Notes under the pieces: generated by a model | What the model was told of the DNA's origin: nothing | Databases searched by the model: none | What the model saw: the letters and a program-made list of their open reading frames with translations, nothing else | In this document: positions 1 to 8,567 of the stretch, piece after piece | Layout of the letters: every line of letters starts with the position of its first letter | How positions within the stretch are numbered: the first letter of the stretch is position 1 | Translations under genes and position numbers: made by a program | Assembly (NCBI GenBank): GCA_016211085.1 | Contig: JACQSY010000103.1 | Coordinates: 1 to 64,000, forward strand | Direction of reading: 5' to 3' | Length of the DNA stretch: 64,000 bases | Source: Acidobacteriota bacterium | Lineage (GTDB): Bacteria > Acidobacteriota > UBA6911 > RPQK01 > JACQSY01

Positions 1-349
1 CACTTCGCCCTGGCCTGCTTCTTTGAAAGGTAACTTCTGAGTTCTTTCATACTTCTCTTCCCTAAAACCCGAATCCTCACCAAGGGGGTACGATCTCTAT
101 TCCGTTTCCCAGGACAAAATAGGAGAAAAAAGTTGACCCTTTCTCACCCCGGTGATATATCCGTGCTTAATTGTAATTAGCGGGGCAGTTGTTATTCCTC
201 TACTTTTCATCAAGAAAGAATATTCAGTGGGGAAGGGGTGCCCCGCAATCGCGACAGAGAATAGTTGCGATTTGGGATCAGGCGGTTCTTACGGCGTGAG
301 TGCGTCGTTGCCACTGCAAATCTCTATTAATCGTTGACGAGGAAGAAAG
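1..349. other. Intergenic region before the first gene
   Basis: No convincing gene. The first 33 bases are open in frame 1 and end in TAA, but ten residues cannot be assigned to a gene. A 61-codon GTG-started frame (152-337) begins inside a predicted promoter, lacks a ribosome site and resembles nothing I know. The stretch does hold a good sigma-70-like promoter at 133-161 and an 8-bp inverted repeat (180-187 with 239-246), so most of it is probably the 5' leader of the gene at 350. Confidence 0.5.
133..161 (+). promoter_or_regulatory. Sigma-70-type promoter
   Basis: TTGACC at 133-138 is followed after 17 bp by TATATC at 156-161, with a TG extension at 153-154. It is the best -35/-10 pair in the window. 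A transcript from here would carry a leader of about 180 nt before the start codon at 350. Confidence 0.5.
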
Positions 350-2125
350 ATGAAACAACCTTTCGTACGTTTTCTTATTCTCACGTGGGTTGCGGCCTCC
401 TCCTGCACGCGCCAGCAGGAACAGCCGGCTCAGCAGTTCTCCTATCCGTCTCCACGCTACCCGGGTTATGTCCGCCCCCCCAAGACTGTGGACGACGTGC
501 TCCCTAACGCGCGCCAGGCTGTTCGACTGAACTGGGGCCGAACGCCCTTGGGTCAGGTCAACCCCGGGGAGCGCGTGCTGATTTTCACCAGTGGCAAAGC
601 GTACGAGGAGCCGAATTTTATTGTCTTGAAAGCCCTCGTGAAAGCATTTGAGGAGCGCAATATCGATGCCGTTTTTGTGTTGCCTGCGCCCATAGCAGAC
701 GTGGTGCGATTGACAGACTCCTTTGGATATCGAGGCTACACTTCGGAAAAAGGTTACATGGAGGCTGTGCGCTGGGTAGAGGGCTGGCCCGATCCGATGG
801 AGTCCCTGCAATGGCTGCGCCAGCGTAATCCTCAGCTTTACCAGAGGTTTTATCCCAACGGCTCCATGCTGGAGAACGGTAGGAGAACGCGGGTAGTGAC
901 GGAGGAGGAAGGAGGGCAAGTAGGAGGACAGTCCAGCCGGGAAGTAGGATATGTCAAGATTTCTCCTTCCATACTCGAGGAGTTGAAGACGAATCCTCAT
1001 TTCACCACATGGACGGGAGACACGCGTGACTTTCTTGAAAAGTATCCGCGTGAGTTCCACGCCGTCTTTTTCGGCAGCGGAGGCGGCCGTGGAAATCCTT
1101 ATCGTTACGGTGTACATGGGAGAAAGATTCTCGGGAATTTTATTTTTGAGGCGTATCCGGAGATCATGAGCCGTGTGGCTCTGTTTCCGGGCGACATCTG
1201 GCGGTTGGTGGAGGAACGCACCATCGAGCCGCTCGCCTGGGTGGAAGAGGTGCGCTTTAATGATCCTGAAGGTTCTGATCTTAAGTTTACGGTCACCGAG
1301 GAAGTGGCAAAGATGTGGGCCGAAGGATCATATTTACCTGCACACCTGTTCATGTTTCCGCACGGGATGTCCACGATTCGCCCCAGCCCGATGTATCCGC
1401 GCCTTACGCGTTGGCTCCCCCCGGTAGTTCCGGATGCTGACGGTGTTATTGCCTCGACGCGTAATCACACCGGAGTCTTCCCGCGGATGGAAGTTCGCTT
1501 TGAGAACAGCCGCGTAAAAGAAGTGCGTGGCGGCGGGGAGGTGGGTGACGTGATTCGCGCCTTCCTGGATCATCCGCGTCTGGGTACGGTGGTATACCCC
1601 TACCACGAGAAAGAGGCCGGCTACTGGTATTTATACGAGGGGGCTCTAGGCACCAATCCCAAGGCCTTTTTACGTTTCGACGAACTGATGAACGGCTGGC
1701 AGGCTTCGGAGCGAGACCATGCGGGGGTCATCCACTGGGCCTTGGGCGTCGGCATATACTCAGACCAGCCGGGAAAGGACGGGACGCGAGACAAATTCTT
1801 CAAGGAGAACAATGTTCCCAGAGGCCATGGATTTCACATGCACAATTTGCTGGGAACCTACCGGGTTCGCATTCGCGCCACCGATCGCTGGCTGACTTTG
1901 ATCGAAAAAGGACGCTTGACGGCGCTGGACAATCCTGAGGTGCGAGCCCTGGCCAGTCGCTACGGCAATCCAGATCAAATACTCCAGGACGAGTTTGTTC
2001 CGGATTACCCTGGCATCAACTCTCCTGGTGATTACCAGAAGGACTATGCACAAAATCCTTGGAAACATCTCGTGAAGGTGATGAAAGAAGTCGAGGAAGG
2101 AGCCTACCCTTATCTGATACGCTGA
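350..2125 (+). CDS. Secreted lipoprotein with M29 aminopeptidase/NicX-like fold
   Basis: The 591-residue product starts with a short hydrophobic stretch ending in a lipobox-like ASSC (Cys19), so it is probably exported and lipidated. No database family is certain. The C-terminal half (about residues 370-480) has the order seen in M29 metallopeptidases and NicX-type dioxygenases: a DGVI strand, a FENSRVKEVRGG hairpin, then YEGALGTNPKA and a RDHAGVIHWALG segment, which supply the Glu and His metal ligands of that family. M29 enzymes are usually about 410 residues and cytoplasmic, so the long N-terminus and lipoprotein signal are unusual. A metal-dependent hydrolase is an inference. The gene stands alone between its promoter and a hairpin. 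Confidence 0.75.
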   Translation: MKQPFVRFLILTWVAASSCTRQQEQPAQQFSYPSPRYPGYVRPPKTVDDVLPNARQAVRLNWGRTPLGQVNPGERVLIFTSGKAYEEPNFIVLKALVKAFEERNIDAVFVLPAPIADVVRLTDSFGYRGYTSEKGYMEAVRWVEGWPDPMESLQWLRQRNPQLYQRFYPNGSMLENGRRTRVVTEEEGGQVGGQSSREVGYVKISPSILEELKTNPHFTTWTGDTRDFLEKYPREFHAVFFGSGGGRGNPYRYGVHGRKILGNFIFEAYPEIMSRVALFPGDIWRLVEERTIEPLAWVEEVRFNDPEGSDLKFTVTEEVAKMWAEGSYLPAHLFMFPHGMSTIRPSPMYPRLTRWLPPVVPDADGVIASTRNHTGVFPRMEVRFENSRVKEVRGGGEVGDVIRAFLDHPRLGTVVYPYHEKEAGYWYLYEGALGTNPKAFLRFDELMNGWQASERDHAGVIHWALGVGIYSDQPGKDGTRDKFFKENNVPRGHGFHMHNLLGTYRVRIRATDRWLTLIEKGRLTALDNPEVRALASRYGNPDQILQDEFVPDYPGINSPGDYQKDYAQNPWKHLVKVMKEVEEGAYPYLIR

Positions 2126-2139
2126 AGTCGTTCTGTTCC

Positions 2140-2181
2140 AGGGCTCACCAGGGTTATAAAAACCGTCTCCTGGTGGGCCCT
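2140..2181 (+). terminator. Stem-loop after the M29-like gene
   Basis: AGGGCTCACCAGG (2140-2152) pairs with CCTGGTGGGCCCT (2169-2181) over 13 positions with one G-T wobble and a 16-nt loop. The following bases are only mildly T-rich, so it may be an imperfect terminator or an mRNA 3'-end stabiliser. Confidence 0.5.
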
Positions 2182-2267
2182 CAAGGTCTGTTATTTTCCC
2201 TTCAAAATCAATTGCTTAACGTTCTGAAAAGCCGTCAGCAGTTTGCTCGGGGTCGCTTTATTCGTAG

Positions 2268-2276
2268 TGATACAAT
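2268..2276 (+). promoter_or_regulatory. Extended -10 element upstream of relA/spoT
   Basis: TG at 2268-2269, one base, then TACAAT at 2271-2276 match an extended -10. The start codon lies 15 nt downstream, giving an inferred leader of about 9 nt. No clear -35 is visible. Confidence 0.4.
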
Positions 2277-2291
2277 AGGGGATGACCCATA

Positions 2292-4451
2292 ATGATTCGG
2301 TTCGAAGATCTGGCAGAGAAGGTCCAGCAGGCGCATCCGAACGCCGATTTGGACCTCTTAAGGAAAGCGTACATTTTTTCGGCTCGAGAGCATAAGGGCC
2401 AGGTCCGCCGTTCCGGAGAGCCTTACCTGTCTCATCCCCTTGAAGTCGCCAATATTCTTGCGGAACTGAAGTTGGACGTGGTCTGCGTGAGTGTAGGCCT
2501 GCTCCACGATGTGGTGGAAGACACTTACACGACGCTCGATAAAATCCGGGAATATTTTGGAGAGGATGTAGCGCACCTCGTTGATGGCGTGACCAAGATC
2601 AGCCAGATCAAATTCAGCTCACAGCTCGAGAAGCAAGTTGAGAACTTCAGAAAGCTGTTGATGGCCATGGTGGATGACATTCGCGTCATGTTGGTCAAGC
2701 TGGCTGACCGGTTGCACAACATGCGCACCCTTCAACATCTGCCTCCTGAGAAGAGGAAAGTGATCGCCCAGGAAACTTTGGATATTTATGCGCCCATAGC
2801 GCATCGCCTGGGAATGGCCAAGATTCGAAGCGAGCTGGAGGACCTGGCATTCAGCTACCTGGATCCGGTGTCTTACCAGAACATTGTTTCGCAAATCGAA
2901 GTGCGCAAGGCGAACTCAGAAAAGTTCATTCAGGAGATCAAAAAAGAGCTGAAGCTTCGCCTGCAAGAACAAGGGATCGAAGCGGAAATGCAGAGCCGCA
3001 TCAAGCGCGTGTACAGCATTCATCAGAAAATGAAGCGGCAAAAAATCGGCCTGGACCAAGTCTATGACTTTATTGCCATCCGGGTTCTAGTGGAAAACGT
3101 TCGCGACTGCTACACCGTTCTCGGCATTGTCAACAATCTCTGGAACCCCGTCCCTGGCCGCATTAAAGACTTCATTGCCATGCCACGGCGTAATCTCTAC
3201 CAGTCGTTGCATACAACGGTGATAGGCCACAATGGACATCCCTTCGAGCTGCAGATTCGCACCCACGAAATGCACCGTGTAGCCGAAGAGGGGATTGCCG
3301 CGCATTGGAAATACAAGGAAGGGAAGGTCCAGGAGGACAAGGATGACAAGCGTTTCTTGTGGCTGCGGCACCTTCTGGAATGGCAACGCGAGGTCAATGA
3401 TCCACACCAGTTCCTGAGCAATCTAAAAATTGATCTCTATCCGGAAGAAGTTTACACGTTTACTCCCAAGGGAGAGGTGATCACGTTGCCGCGAGGGGCT
3501 TCTCCGGTTGACTTTGCCTACGCCATTCACACTGAGATCGGTCACAAGTGTGTGGGGGCTCGGGTGAATGGGCGCATTGTGCCGCTGAAATACAAGCTCC
3601 GGAACGGAGAAATCGTGGAGATTCTGACTTCCAATGAGAGCCACCCCAGCCGTGACTGGCTTTCATTTGTCAAGACCTCGCGCGGCCGCAACAACATCCG
3701 CCGTTGGATCAATCTGAGACAAAAGGAAGAGGCCATCCAACTGGGGCAAAAGCTTCTCGATAAAGAGGCCCGGAGATTCAAGCTCAATCTGAAGAAATAC
3801 CAGGAAAAACTGGAACACCTGTCACGGGAGTTGCACTACCTGAGAGCGGAGGAGCTTTTTGCAGCAGTCGGCTTTGGAAAAGTTTCAGCGCGTCAGATTG
3901 TCAAACAGCTTGAGCCCGAAAAGACCAAAGAGGAAGAACAGAAGGAAGAATCCGGTCTCACGCACATGGTCAAAAAAGTGTTCCGGCGAACCGATTCGGC
4001 CATTCAAGTCAAAGGACACGATGACCTGTTGGTGTATCGCGCCAAGTGCTGCAACCCGATCCGTGGCGAAGAGATCATCGGCTATATCACCGTGGGCCGT
4101 GGAATCTCCGTGCACTCCACGAGTTGTCCTAACGTCGAGAACCTTCTCTTGAATCCGGAGCGAAAAATTGAGGTAGCGTGGACCAGGGACGGAGAGGATG
4201 AAACGCGTTACCCGGTTCGCTTGTCCATATACACCGAAGATCGAACCGGGGTCCTGGCTGAGATCACCTCCGTTGTTTCAAGCATCGACACCAACATTCT
4301 CAACGTCCAGGCGCGTACCCTTGAAGACAGTTATGGCATCATCGATATGACGGTGGAAATTGCCGACACCCGTCACCTTGAAAAAATAATGAATTTCATC
4401 AAGGGAATAGAAGGGGTACAGCAGGTAGAAAGGCCGCGAAAGAGCGCCTGA
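2292..4451 (+). CDS. relA: Bifunctional (p)ppGpp synthetase/hydrolase RelA/SpoT
   Basis: This 719-residue Rel enzyme makes and degrades the stringent-response alarmone (p)ppGpp in the cytoplasm. The N-terminal HD hydrolase carries LLHDVVEDT (residues 70-78). The synthetase domain follows, including RVYSIHQKMKRQ and the YQSLHTTVIG segment. A TGS domain (YTFTPKGEVITLPRGASPVDFAYAIH) comes at about residues 390-450, and a C-terminal ACT domain (SIYTEDRTGVLAEITSVVS) ends the protein. The intact HD motif suggests that hydrolysis is retained, so this is a bifunctional Rel rather than a synthase-only RelA. Length is typical. It is monocistronic and converges on rpmB. Confidence 0.96.
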   Translation: MIRFEDLAEKVQQAHPNADLDLLRKAYIFSAREHKGQVRRSGEPYLSHPLEVANILAELKLDVVCVSVGLLHDVVEDTYTTLDKIREYFGEDVAHLVDGVTKISQIKFSSQLEKQVENFRKLLMAMVDDIRVMLVKLADRLHNMRTLQHLPPEKRKVIAQETLDIYAPIAHRLGMAKIRSELEDLAFSYLDPVSYQNIVSQIEVRKANSEKFIQEIKKELKLRLQEQGIEAEMQSRIKRVYSIHQKMKRQKIGLDQVYDFIAIRVLVENVRDCYTVLGIVNNLWNPVPGRIKDFIAMPRRNLYQSLHTTVIGHNGHPFELQIRTHEMHRVAEEGIAAHWKYKEGKVQEDKDDKRFLWLRHLLEWQREVNDPHQFLSNLKIDLYPEEVYTFTPKGEVITLPRGASPVDFAYAIHTEIGHKCVGARVNGRIVPLKYKLRNGEIVEILTSNESHPSRDWLSFVKTSRGRNNIRRWINLRQKEEAIQLGQKLLDKEARRFKLNLKKYQEKLEHLSRELHYLRAEELFAAVGFGKVSARQIVKQLEPEKTKEEEQKEESGLTHMVKKVFRRTDSAIQVKGHDDLLVYRAKCCNPIRGEEIIGYITVGRGISVHSTSCPNVENLLLNPERKIEVAWTRDGEDETRYPVRLSIYTEDRTGVLAEITSVVSSIDTNILNVQARTLEDSYGIIDMTVEIADTRHLEKIMNFIKGIEGVQQVERPRKSA

Positions 4452-4475
4452 GCACCTATACCAATCGTTACAGAA

Positions 4476-4673
4476 TCAGCGCAGGGTTGGCTTCTGGACT
4501 TTTCCCGACTTCAGGCACTGCGTGCAAACCCGAATCGTACGGATGGTTCCGTTGGTGATGGCACGTACCTGCTGAAGATTGGGATTCCAACGCCGTTTGG
4601 ATAAGTTGTGGGCGTGGGAAACTCGGTGACCGAATTGAGGTCCTTTCCCGCACAATTCACATACCTTGGCCAT
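4476..4673 (-). CDS. rpmB: 50S ribosomal protein L28, zinc-binding form
   Basis: The 65-residue protein is L28 of the large ribosomal subunit. It begins [20 protein letters not shown] and ends with [11 protein letters not shown], giving two CxxC pairs (Cys5/Cys8 and Cys50/Cys53) that bind zinc in the C+ form. The [11 protein letters not shown] core is characteristic. It lies alone and convergent to relA, with the divergent thiolase gene behind it. Genomes with C+ ribosomal proteins often also have a C- paralogue induced by zinc limitation; none is in this window. Confidence 0.95.
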   Translation of the reverse strand: MAKVCELCGKGPQFGHRVSHAHNLSKRRWNPNLQQVRAITNGTIRTIRVCTQCLKSGKVQKPTLR

Positions 4674-4745
4674 CAGTCCTCCAGAAAAAAACCACTATAG
4701 CATTTATAAAGCGGCGCTGACAACGGTTTCGCTGCCGAGGCTTTC

Positions 4746-4754
4746 TGCTATGAT
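4746..4754 (+). promoter_or_regulatory. Extended -10 adjacent to the thiolase start
   Basis: TG (4746-4747), C, then TATGAT (4749-4754) form an extended -10. The ATG at 4763 begins 9 nt after the box, so the predicted transcript would start 1-2 nt before the codon. There is no Shine-Dalgarno sequence, which supports a leaderless mRNA. Confidence 0.45.
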
Positions 4755-4762
4755 TGGGCATT

Positions 4763-5941
4763 ATGAAAAACGCTTTTATTGTATCTGCGTGCCGTACGCC
4801 TGTAGGCAAGTTTCTGGGAAGCTTAAAAGCTTTTTCGGCTGTGGAGCTCGGCGCCCTGGTGGTGCGAGAAGCGATTCGCCGGGCAGGGATTCCTCCTGAG
4901 GCGGTTGATGAGGTCATCATGGGCAACGTTTTAAGCGCCGGATTGGGGCAAAACCCCGCTCGTCAAGCGGCTTTGAAAGCAGGGATTCCGGTCAAGGTGG
5001 ACGCGGTGACCATAAACAAGGTTTGCGGCTCCGGCTTGAAGTCGGTGATGATGGCGGGGCAGGCCATCGCGTGCGGAGACGTGGAAGTTCTAGTTACCGG
5101 CGGGATGGAGAGCATGACCAATGCCCCCCATCTGCTGCCTCGCTCTCGCGAAGGGTACCGGATGGGAGGCGTTGAGATTGTTGACTCTATGTTGCACGAT
5201 GGCTTGACGGATTCCTTCCACAATTACTCAATGGGGTGTACTGCCGAGATCATAGCGGCGAAATACGGCGTGACTCGAGAAGAACAGGATCGATTTTCAC
5301 TGGAATCTCATCGTCGCGCGCTGGCGGCCCAGAAGGGAGGCTGTTTTAAGGCGGAAATTCTTCCGGTCGAAATTCTTCAAAAGGGCGGTAACCGGGTCTT
5401 CGATCAAGATGAAGGACCCCGGGAAGACATCTCGCTGGAAGGCCTGAAAAAGCTAAGGCCAGCTTTTCAGGAGAACGGTACGGTGACGGCGGGGAACTCA
5501 TCGCAGATCAGCGACGGTGCTGGGGCAGTGACCGTATTGTCTGAAACTGCGCTTAAAAGATATGGCGTTCGCCCCATGGCGCGCATTGCGGCTTCCGCTG
5601 CCAGCGGCATCGAACCGGAGCTTTTGCTGATGGCGCCCTTGGAAGCCATTCGAAAAGTACGCGCCCGCGCGGGCTGGAACGACTCGGACGTGGACCTCTA
5701 TGAGGTGAACGAAGCTTTTGCGGTCCAGTGCGTTGTGCTGGGCCGGGAAACTCCTTTGGACTTGAATCGCGTCAACGTTCATGGGGGGGCCGTGGCCCTG
5801 GGACATCCCATTGGCGCCAGCGGTGCTCGTGTTTTGACCACGCTGCTTTACGCGCTGCAGCAACGGGGACTGAAACGGGGGGTTGCCAGCCTATGCCTGG
5901 GGGGAGGAAACGCCGTGGCCATGGCGGTCGAAATGAGTTAA
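4763..5941 (+). CDS. Acetyl-CoA C-acyltransferase (thiolase)
   Basis: A thiolase of 392 residues that condenses or cleaves acetyl-CoA/acetoacetyl-CoA in the cytoplasm. The nucleophilic cysteine is in NKVCGSGLKSV (Cys88). The remaining active site is present as VNEAFA, GHPIGASGAR and CLGGGNAVA. The sequence looks like the biosynthetic acetyl-CoA acetyltransferase type (AtoB/PhaA). The upstream in-frame TTG at 4754 lies within the -10 box, so ATG 4763 is the better start. No fatty-acid oxidation partners are adjacent, so its pathway (butanoate, polyhydroxyalkanoate or beta-oxidation) cannot be fixed here. Confidence 0.93.
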   Translation: MKNAFIVSACRTPVGKFLGSLKAFSAVELGALVVREAIRRAGIPPEAVDEVIMGNVLSAGLGQNPARQAALKAGIPVKVDAVTINKVCGSGLKSVMMAGQAIACGDVEVLVTGGMESMTNAPHLLPRSREGYRMGGVEIVDSMLHDGLTDSFHNYSMGCTAEIIAAKYGVTREEQDRFSLESHRRALAAQKGGCFKAEILPVEILQKGGNRVFDQDEGPREDISLEGLKKLRPAFQENGTVTAGNSSQISDGAGAVTVLSETALKRYGVRPMARIAASAASGIEPELLLMAPLEAIRKVRARAGWNDSDVDLYEVNEAFAVQCVVLGRETPLDLNRVNVHGGAVALGHPIGASGARVLTTLLYALQQRGLKRGVASLCLGGGNAVAMAVEMS

Positions 5942-6145
5942 GCGGCAAGCTCAAGGCAATCCTGCGTTAGATCCCTTGAAATTTTCCCGGCAGACCGTCC
6001 GGGTCTCCTCGCACTTTTTTGTTGAGAAGCGTAATAAAGGTAGGGGCTGCCCGTGAGAAAATCCCCGGCATGCGGAAGAGGGGAGCATCCCTTATCACTG
6101 ATTTTGCCTTTTTTGGAGGTTCTTTTACGGGAGGCTTTTCCCGCA

Positions 6146-6985
6146 ATGAGGAGAGCAGTTTTGTTCAGTGCGGAAGGATATACTGGCAAAAACATGGGGA
6201 TGACATTTTGCCAAAAGTGCCTGGCGGCAAACGAGATTAAGAATACGTGTTGCAGCCACTGCGGCAGTGAGTTGATTTCGCCGAATATCCCGGCCTATCT
6301 GGACGGGGATTTGGCGGAGTTTTATGACGATGAGGTGTCTGCGCGCCTGAGCTTTCTGGAGCGGCAGGTGGAACATTTGAATTCCAAGCTGCGAGAAGTT
6401 CTGGAAATTAATCAGTATCTGGTTCAGGGGTTGTTTACGAACAGCTTTAAGGCCTCACTTTTAACGGGTTACTTTTTAAGGAATCAAGGGCGAGTTCAAG
6501 AGGCAGAGCGATGCTTTCACCGCTCGATTCACTTGAACAAGAGGTCCGTGTCCGCCAATTTATTTTTAGGAATCATGGCTTTGGAGAAGCAACGGTGGCG
6601 GGAGGCGATCAGCTTTTTTGAGCAAGGGTTGGCCATTGAGTCTTCCTCCGCAGCCGTACACTACATGGTGGGCGTGGCCCATTATTTAAGCGGCAAGCTG
6701 GGCAAGGCTTTAGGAGCGTTGCAGGCTGCGGTTCAGCTGGATCCCTTGTTTCATCCGGCGTACCTTTTGATGGCCAATATTGCCTTTAAGCGCGGGTGGA
6801 AGAGAAAATCTCAGGATTACCTGGGGAGAGTTATTCCGGAGCGGAAGGGGACCTTGAAATGGCCGGTTACGGAAAACGGGATGGGCCAGCTTTTTTTCCG
6901 TCAGGACGAAAATTTGCTTCACCAGCTGGGTGAAGACCAGTCGCTGGTGAGCTATTTATTGCGAGAAATTTCGCAGGGATCGTAA
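6146..6985 (+). CDS. Zinc-ribbon and TPR protein upstream of recA
   Basis: The predicted cytoplasmic protein has an N-terminal four-cysteine zinc ribbon (CQKC near the start, then CCSHCG), a short linker with a coiled-coil-like segment (SFLERQVEHLNSKLREVLEI), and about four tetratricopeptide repeats to the C-terminus. Function is unknown; TPR proteins usually scaffold others. The start is uncertain: GTG 6053 allows 310 residues, ATG 6146 has GGGAGG 11 nt upstream, and ATG 6194 or 6200 lies next to the ribbon. recA begins 9 bp after the stop with its ribosome site spanning the junction, so the two are likely co-transcribed. Confidence 0.75.
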   Translation: MRRAVLFSAEGYTGKNMGMTFCQKCLAANEIKNTCCSHCGSELISPNIPAYLDGDLAEFYDDEVSARLSFLERQVEHLNSKLREVLEINQYLVQGLFTNSFKASLLTGYFLRNQGRVQEAERCFHRSIHLNKRSVSANLFLGIMALEKQRWREAISFFEQGLAIESSSAAVHYMVGVAHYLSGKLGKALGALQAAVQLDPLFHPAYLLMANIAFKRGWKRKSQDYLGRVIPERKGTLKWPVTENGMGQLFFRQDENLLHQLGEDQSLVSYLLREISQGS

Positions 6986-6994
6986 AGGAGCATT

Positions 6995-8050
6995 ATGGAG
7001 CGAGTAGAAAAAGGGAAGGTCACCCAGGAAGACCAGAACAAGAAGCGCGCCATTGAAATGGCTTTAAGCCAGATCGAGCGCCAGTTCGGTAAAGGTTCGA
7101 TTATGAAACTGGGGGACCGGGCCACGTTTAACATCCCGATCATTCCTTCAGGGGCGCTGTCCATTGATTATGCCTTGGGCATCGGGGGCTTTCCGCGCGG
7201 GAGGGTCGTGGAAATCTTCGGGCCGGAATCGGGCGGAAAAACCACGATTGCCCTGCATGCAATTGCCGAAGCGCAGAAAGAAGGAGGATCGGCGGCCTTT
7301 ATTGACGCGGAGCACGCCCTGGACGCGGAATATGCGCGTCAGCTAGGAGTGGATATCGACGAGCTACTCATTTCTCAGCCCGACTGCGGCGAGCAGGCTT
7401 TGGAAATTGCCGAGATGCTGGTGCGCAGCGGCGCCATTGACATTCTGGTGGTGGATTCAGTAGCAGCCCTGGTCCCCCGAGCTGAGTTGGAGGGAGAAAT
7501 GGGAGATTCGCATGTGGGTCTCCAAGCCCGTCTGATGTCGCAAGCGTTGCGAAAGCTGACGGGAATCGTCTCCAAGTCTAATTCGTGCTTGATTTTTATC
7601 AACCAGATCCGTGAAAAGATCGGCGTCATGTTTGGAAACCCGGAAACTACAACCGGGGGCCGTGCCTTGAAATTTTATTCTTCAATCCGCCTGGAAATCC
7701 GCCGCATGGCTTCCATCAAAGAGGGAGAAGCCAACGTGGGGAGCCGCACCAAGGCAAAGGTGGTGAAAAACAAGCTGGCGCCTCCTTTTAAGGAAGCTGA
7801 ATTTGACATCACTTATGGACGCGGCATTTCGCGCGAGGGGGATTTACTGGATCTGGCGACCACCCACAAGATCGTGGAAAAAAGCGGTTCCTGGTTCAAT
7901 TACGGGCAGGAGCGGCTGGGGCAGGGGCGTGAAAATGCAAAGCAGTTTCTTAAGGATAATGCTCCAATTGCCCGCGAGATAGAACAAAAGCTTAAGGTGG
8001 TGCTGGGAATGGTCAAGCCCCTTCAAAAGGTGGAGTCAGCGGGCAAATAG
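6995..8050 (+). CDS. recA: Recombinase RecA
   Basis: RecA (351 residues) forms filaments on single-stranded DNA, drives homologous recombination and triggers LexA cleavage. The Walker A motif GPESGGKTT is at residues 76-84; most RecA proteins have GPESSGKTT, so one Ser is Gly here. The Walker B strand ([12 protein letters not shown]), loop L1 ([10 protein letters not shown]) and loop L2 with [22 protein letters not shown] are all intact. AAAGGAG precedes the ATG. I see no SOS box in the short gap before the gene, and no recX follows, so expression may depend on the zinc-ribbon/TPR gene's promoter. Confidence 0.97.
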   Translation: MERVEKGKVTQEDQNKKRAIEMALSQIERQFGKGSIMKLGDRATFNIPIIPSGALSIDYALGIGGFPRGRVVEIFGPESGGKTTIALHAIAEAQKEGGSAAFIDAEHALDAEYARQLGVDIDELLISQPDCGEQALEIAEMLVRSGAIDILVVDSVAALVPRAELEGEMGDSHVGLQARLMSQALRKLTGIVSKSNSCLIFINQIREKIGVMFGNPETTTGGRALKFYSSIRLEIRRMASIKEGEANVGSRTKAKVVKNKLAPPFKEAEFDITYGRGISREGDLLDLATTHKIVEKSGSWFNYGQERLGQGRENAKQFLKDNAPIAREIEQKLKVVLGMVKPLQKVESAGK

Positions 8051-8297
8051 TTCGGGGGGACACGCGCCGTGGCCAGCTTCCTTCCAGCAGAGAGCTTGCG
8101 CGTCCTTCCGTGGCATCTTCTTCCAAGTGTGTGACGGGTTGGCCCGGCAAACCGGAAGTACACGGCGTCCCGTGCCCCGGAATGTTGCGGAGCACGCGCA
8201 GGCGTGAGCAGCTCTGCATGCTCGGTTTCTTTATCCGAACGCGAGTGAAGTTCCCTTCTAGTCAGGTTTCCCTCTGGTAAGCTAAGATCATTTCGAT

Positions 8298-8371
8298 TCG
8301 GGGGTCGTCCAACGGTAGGACAGCGGCCTTTGGAGTCGCCAATCTTGGTTCGAATCCAAGCCCCCGAGCCA
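8298..8371 (+). tRNA. tRNA-Gln (anticodon UUG)
   Basis: A full cloverleaf can be drawn. The 7-bp acceptor pairs 8298-8304 with 8361-8367, the discriminator G is 8368, and CCA is encoded at 8369-8371. The anticodon stem GCGGC/GTCGC encloses loop CTTTGGA with anticodon TTG. The T arm is CTTGG-TTCGAAT-CCAAG. A TAAGAT box at 8283-8288 could be its -10. Confidence 0.93.
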
Positions 8372-8567
8372 CTCCAAAACCGGATGTCTCCCTCGTTCCC
8401 GTTTTTTTCCCCTTTGTGGGTTGGGAAACTTGTTCAGGACACTTCGTCAATCCTTCGACATGGATAGCTGCAGAATCGCGAGCGCGGGAGACTTCTTGCT
8501 TTTAGACGTGGCACCTCTCCTATTTCGCATTTCGTAAATCCTCCTTTCTCGTCTATTCTTCACAACG

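Noticed and set aside
1-33. Ten-residue open tail ending in TAA at the window edge
   Set aside because: Too short to support a gene and may be random.
152-337. 61-codon frame starting at GTG 152
   Set aside because: It begins inside the predicted promoter, has no ribosome site and no recognisable features.
5992-6021. Terminator after the thiolase gene
   Set aside because: The 5-bp stem AGACC/GGTCT is weak and is 8 nt from the T run.
8262-8450. 62-codon minus-strand frame across the tRNA
   Set aside because: Its translation includes the reading of the tRNA-Gln gene; it is a shadow.
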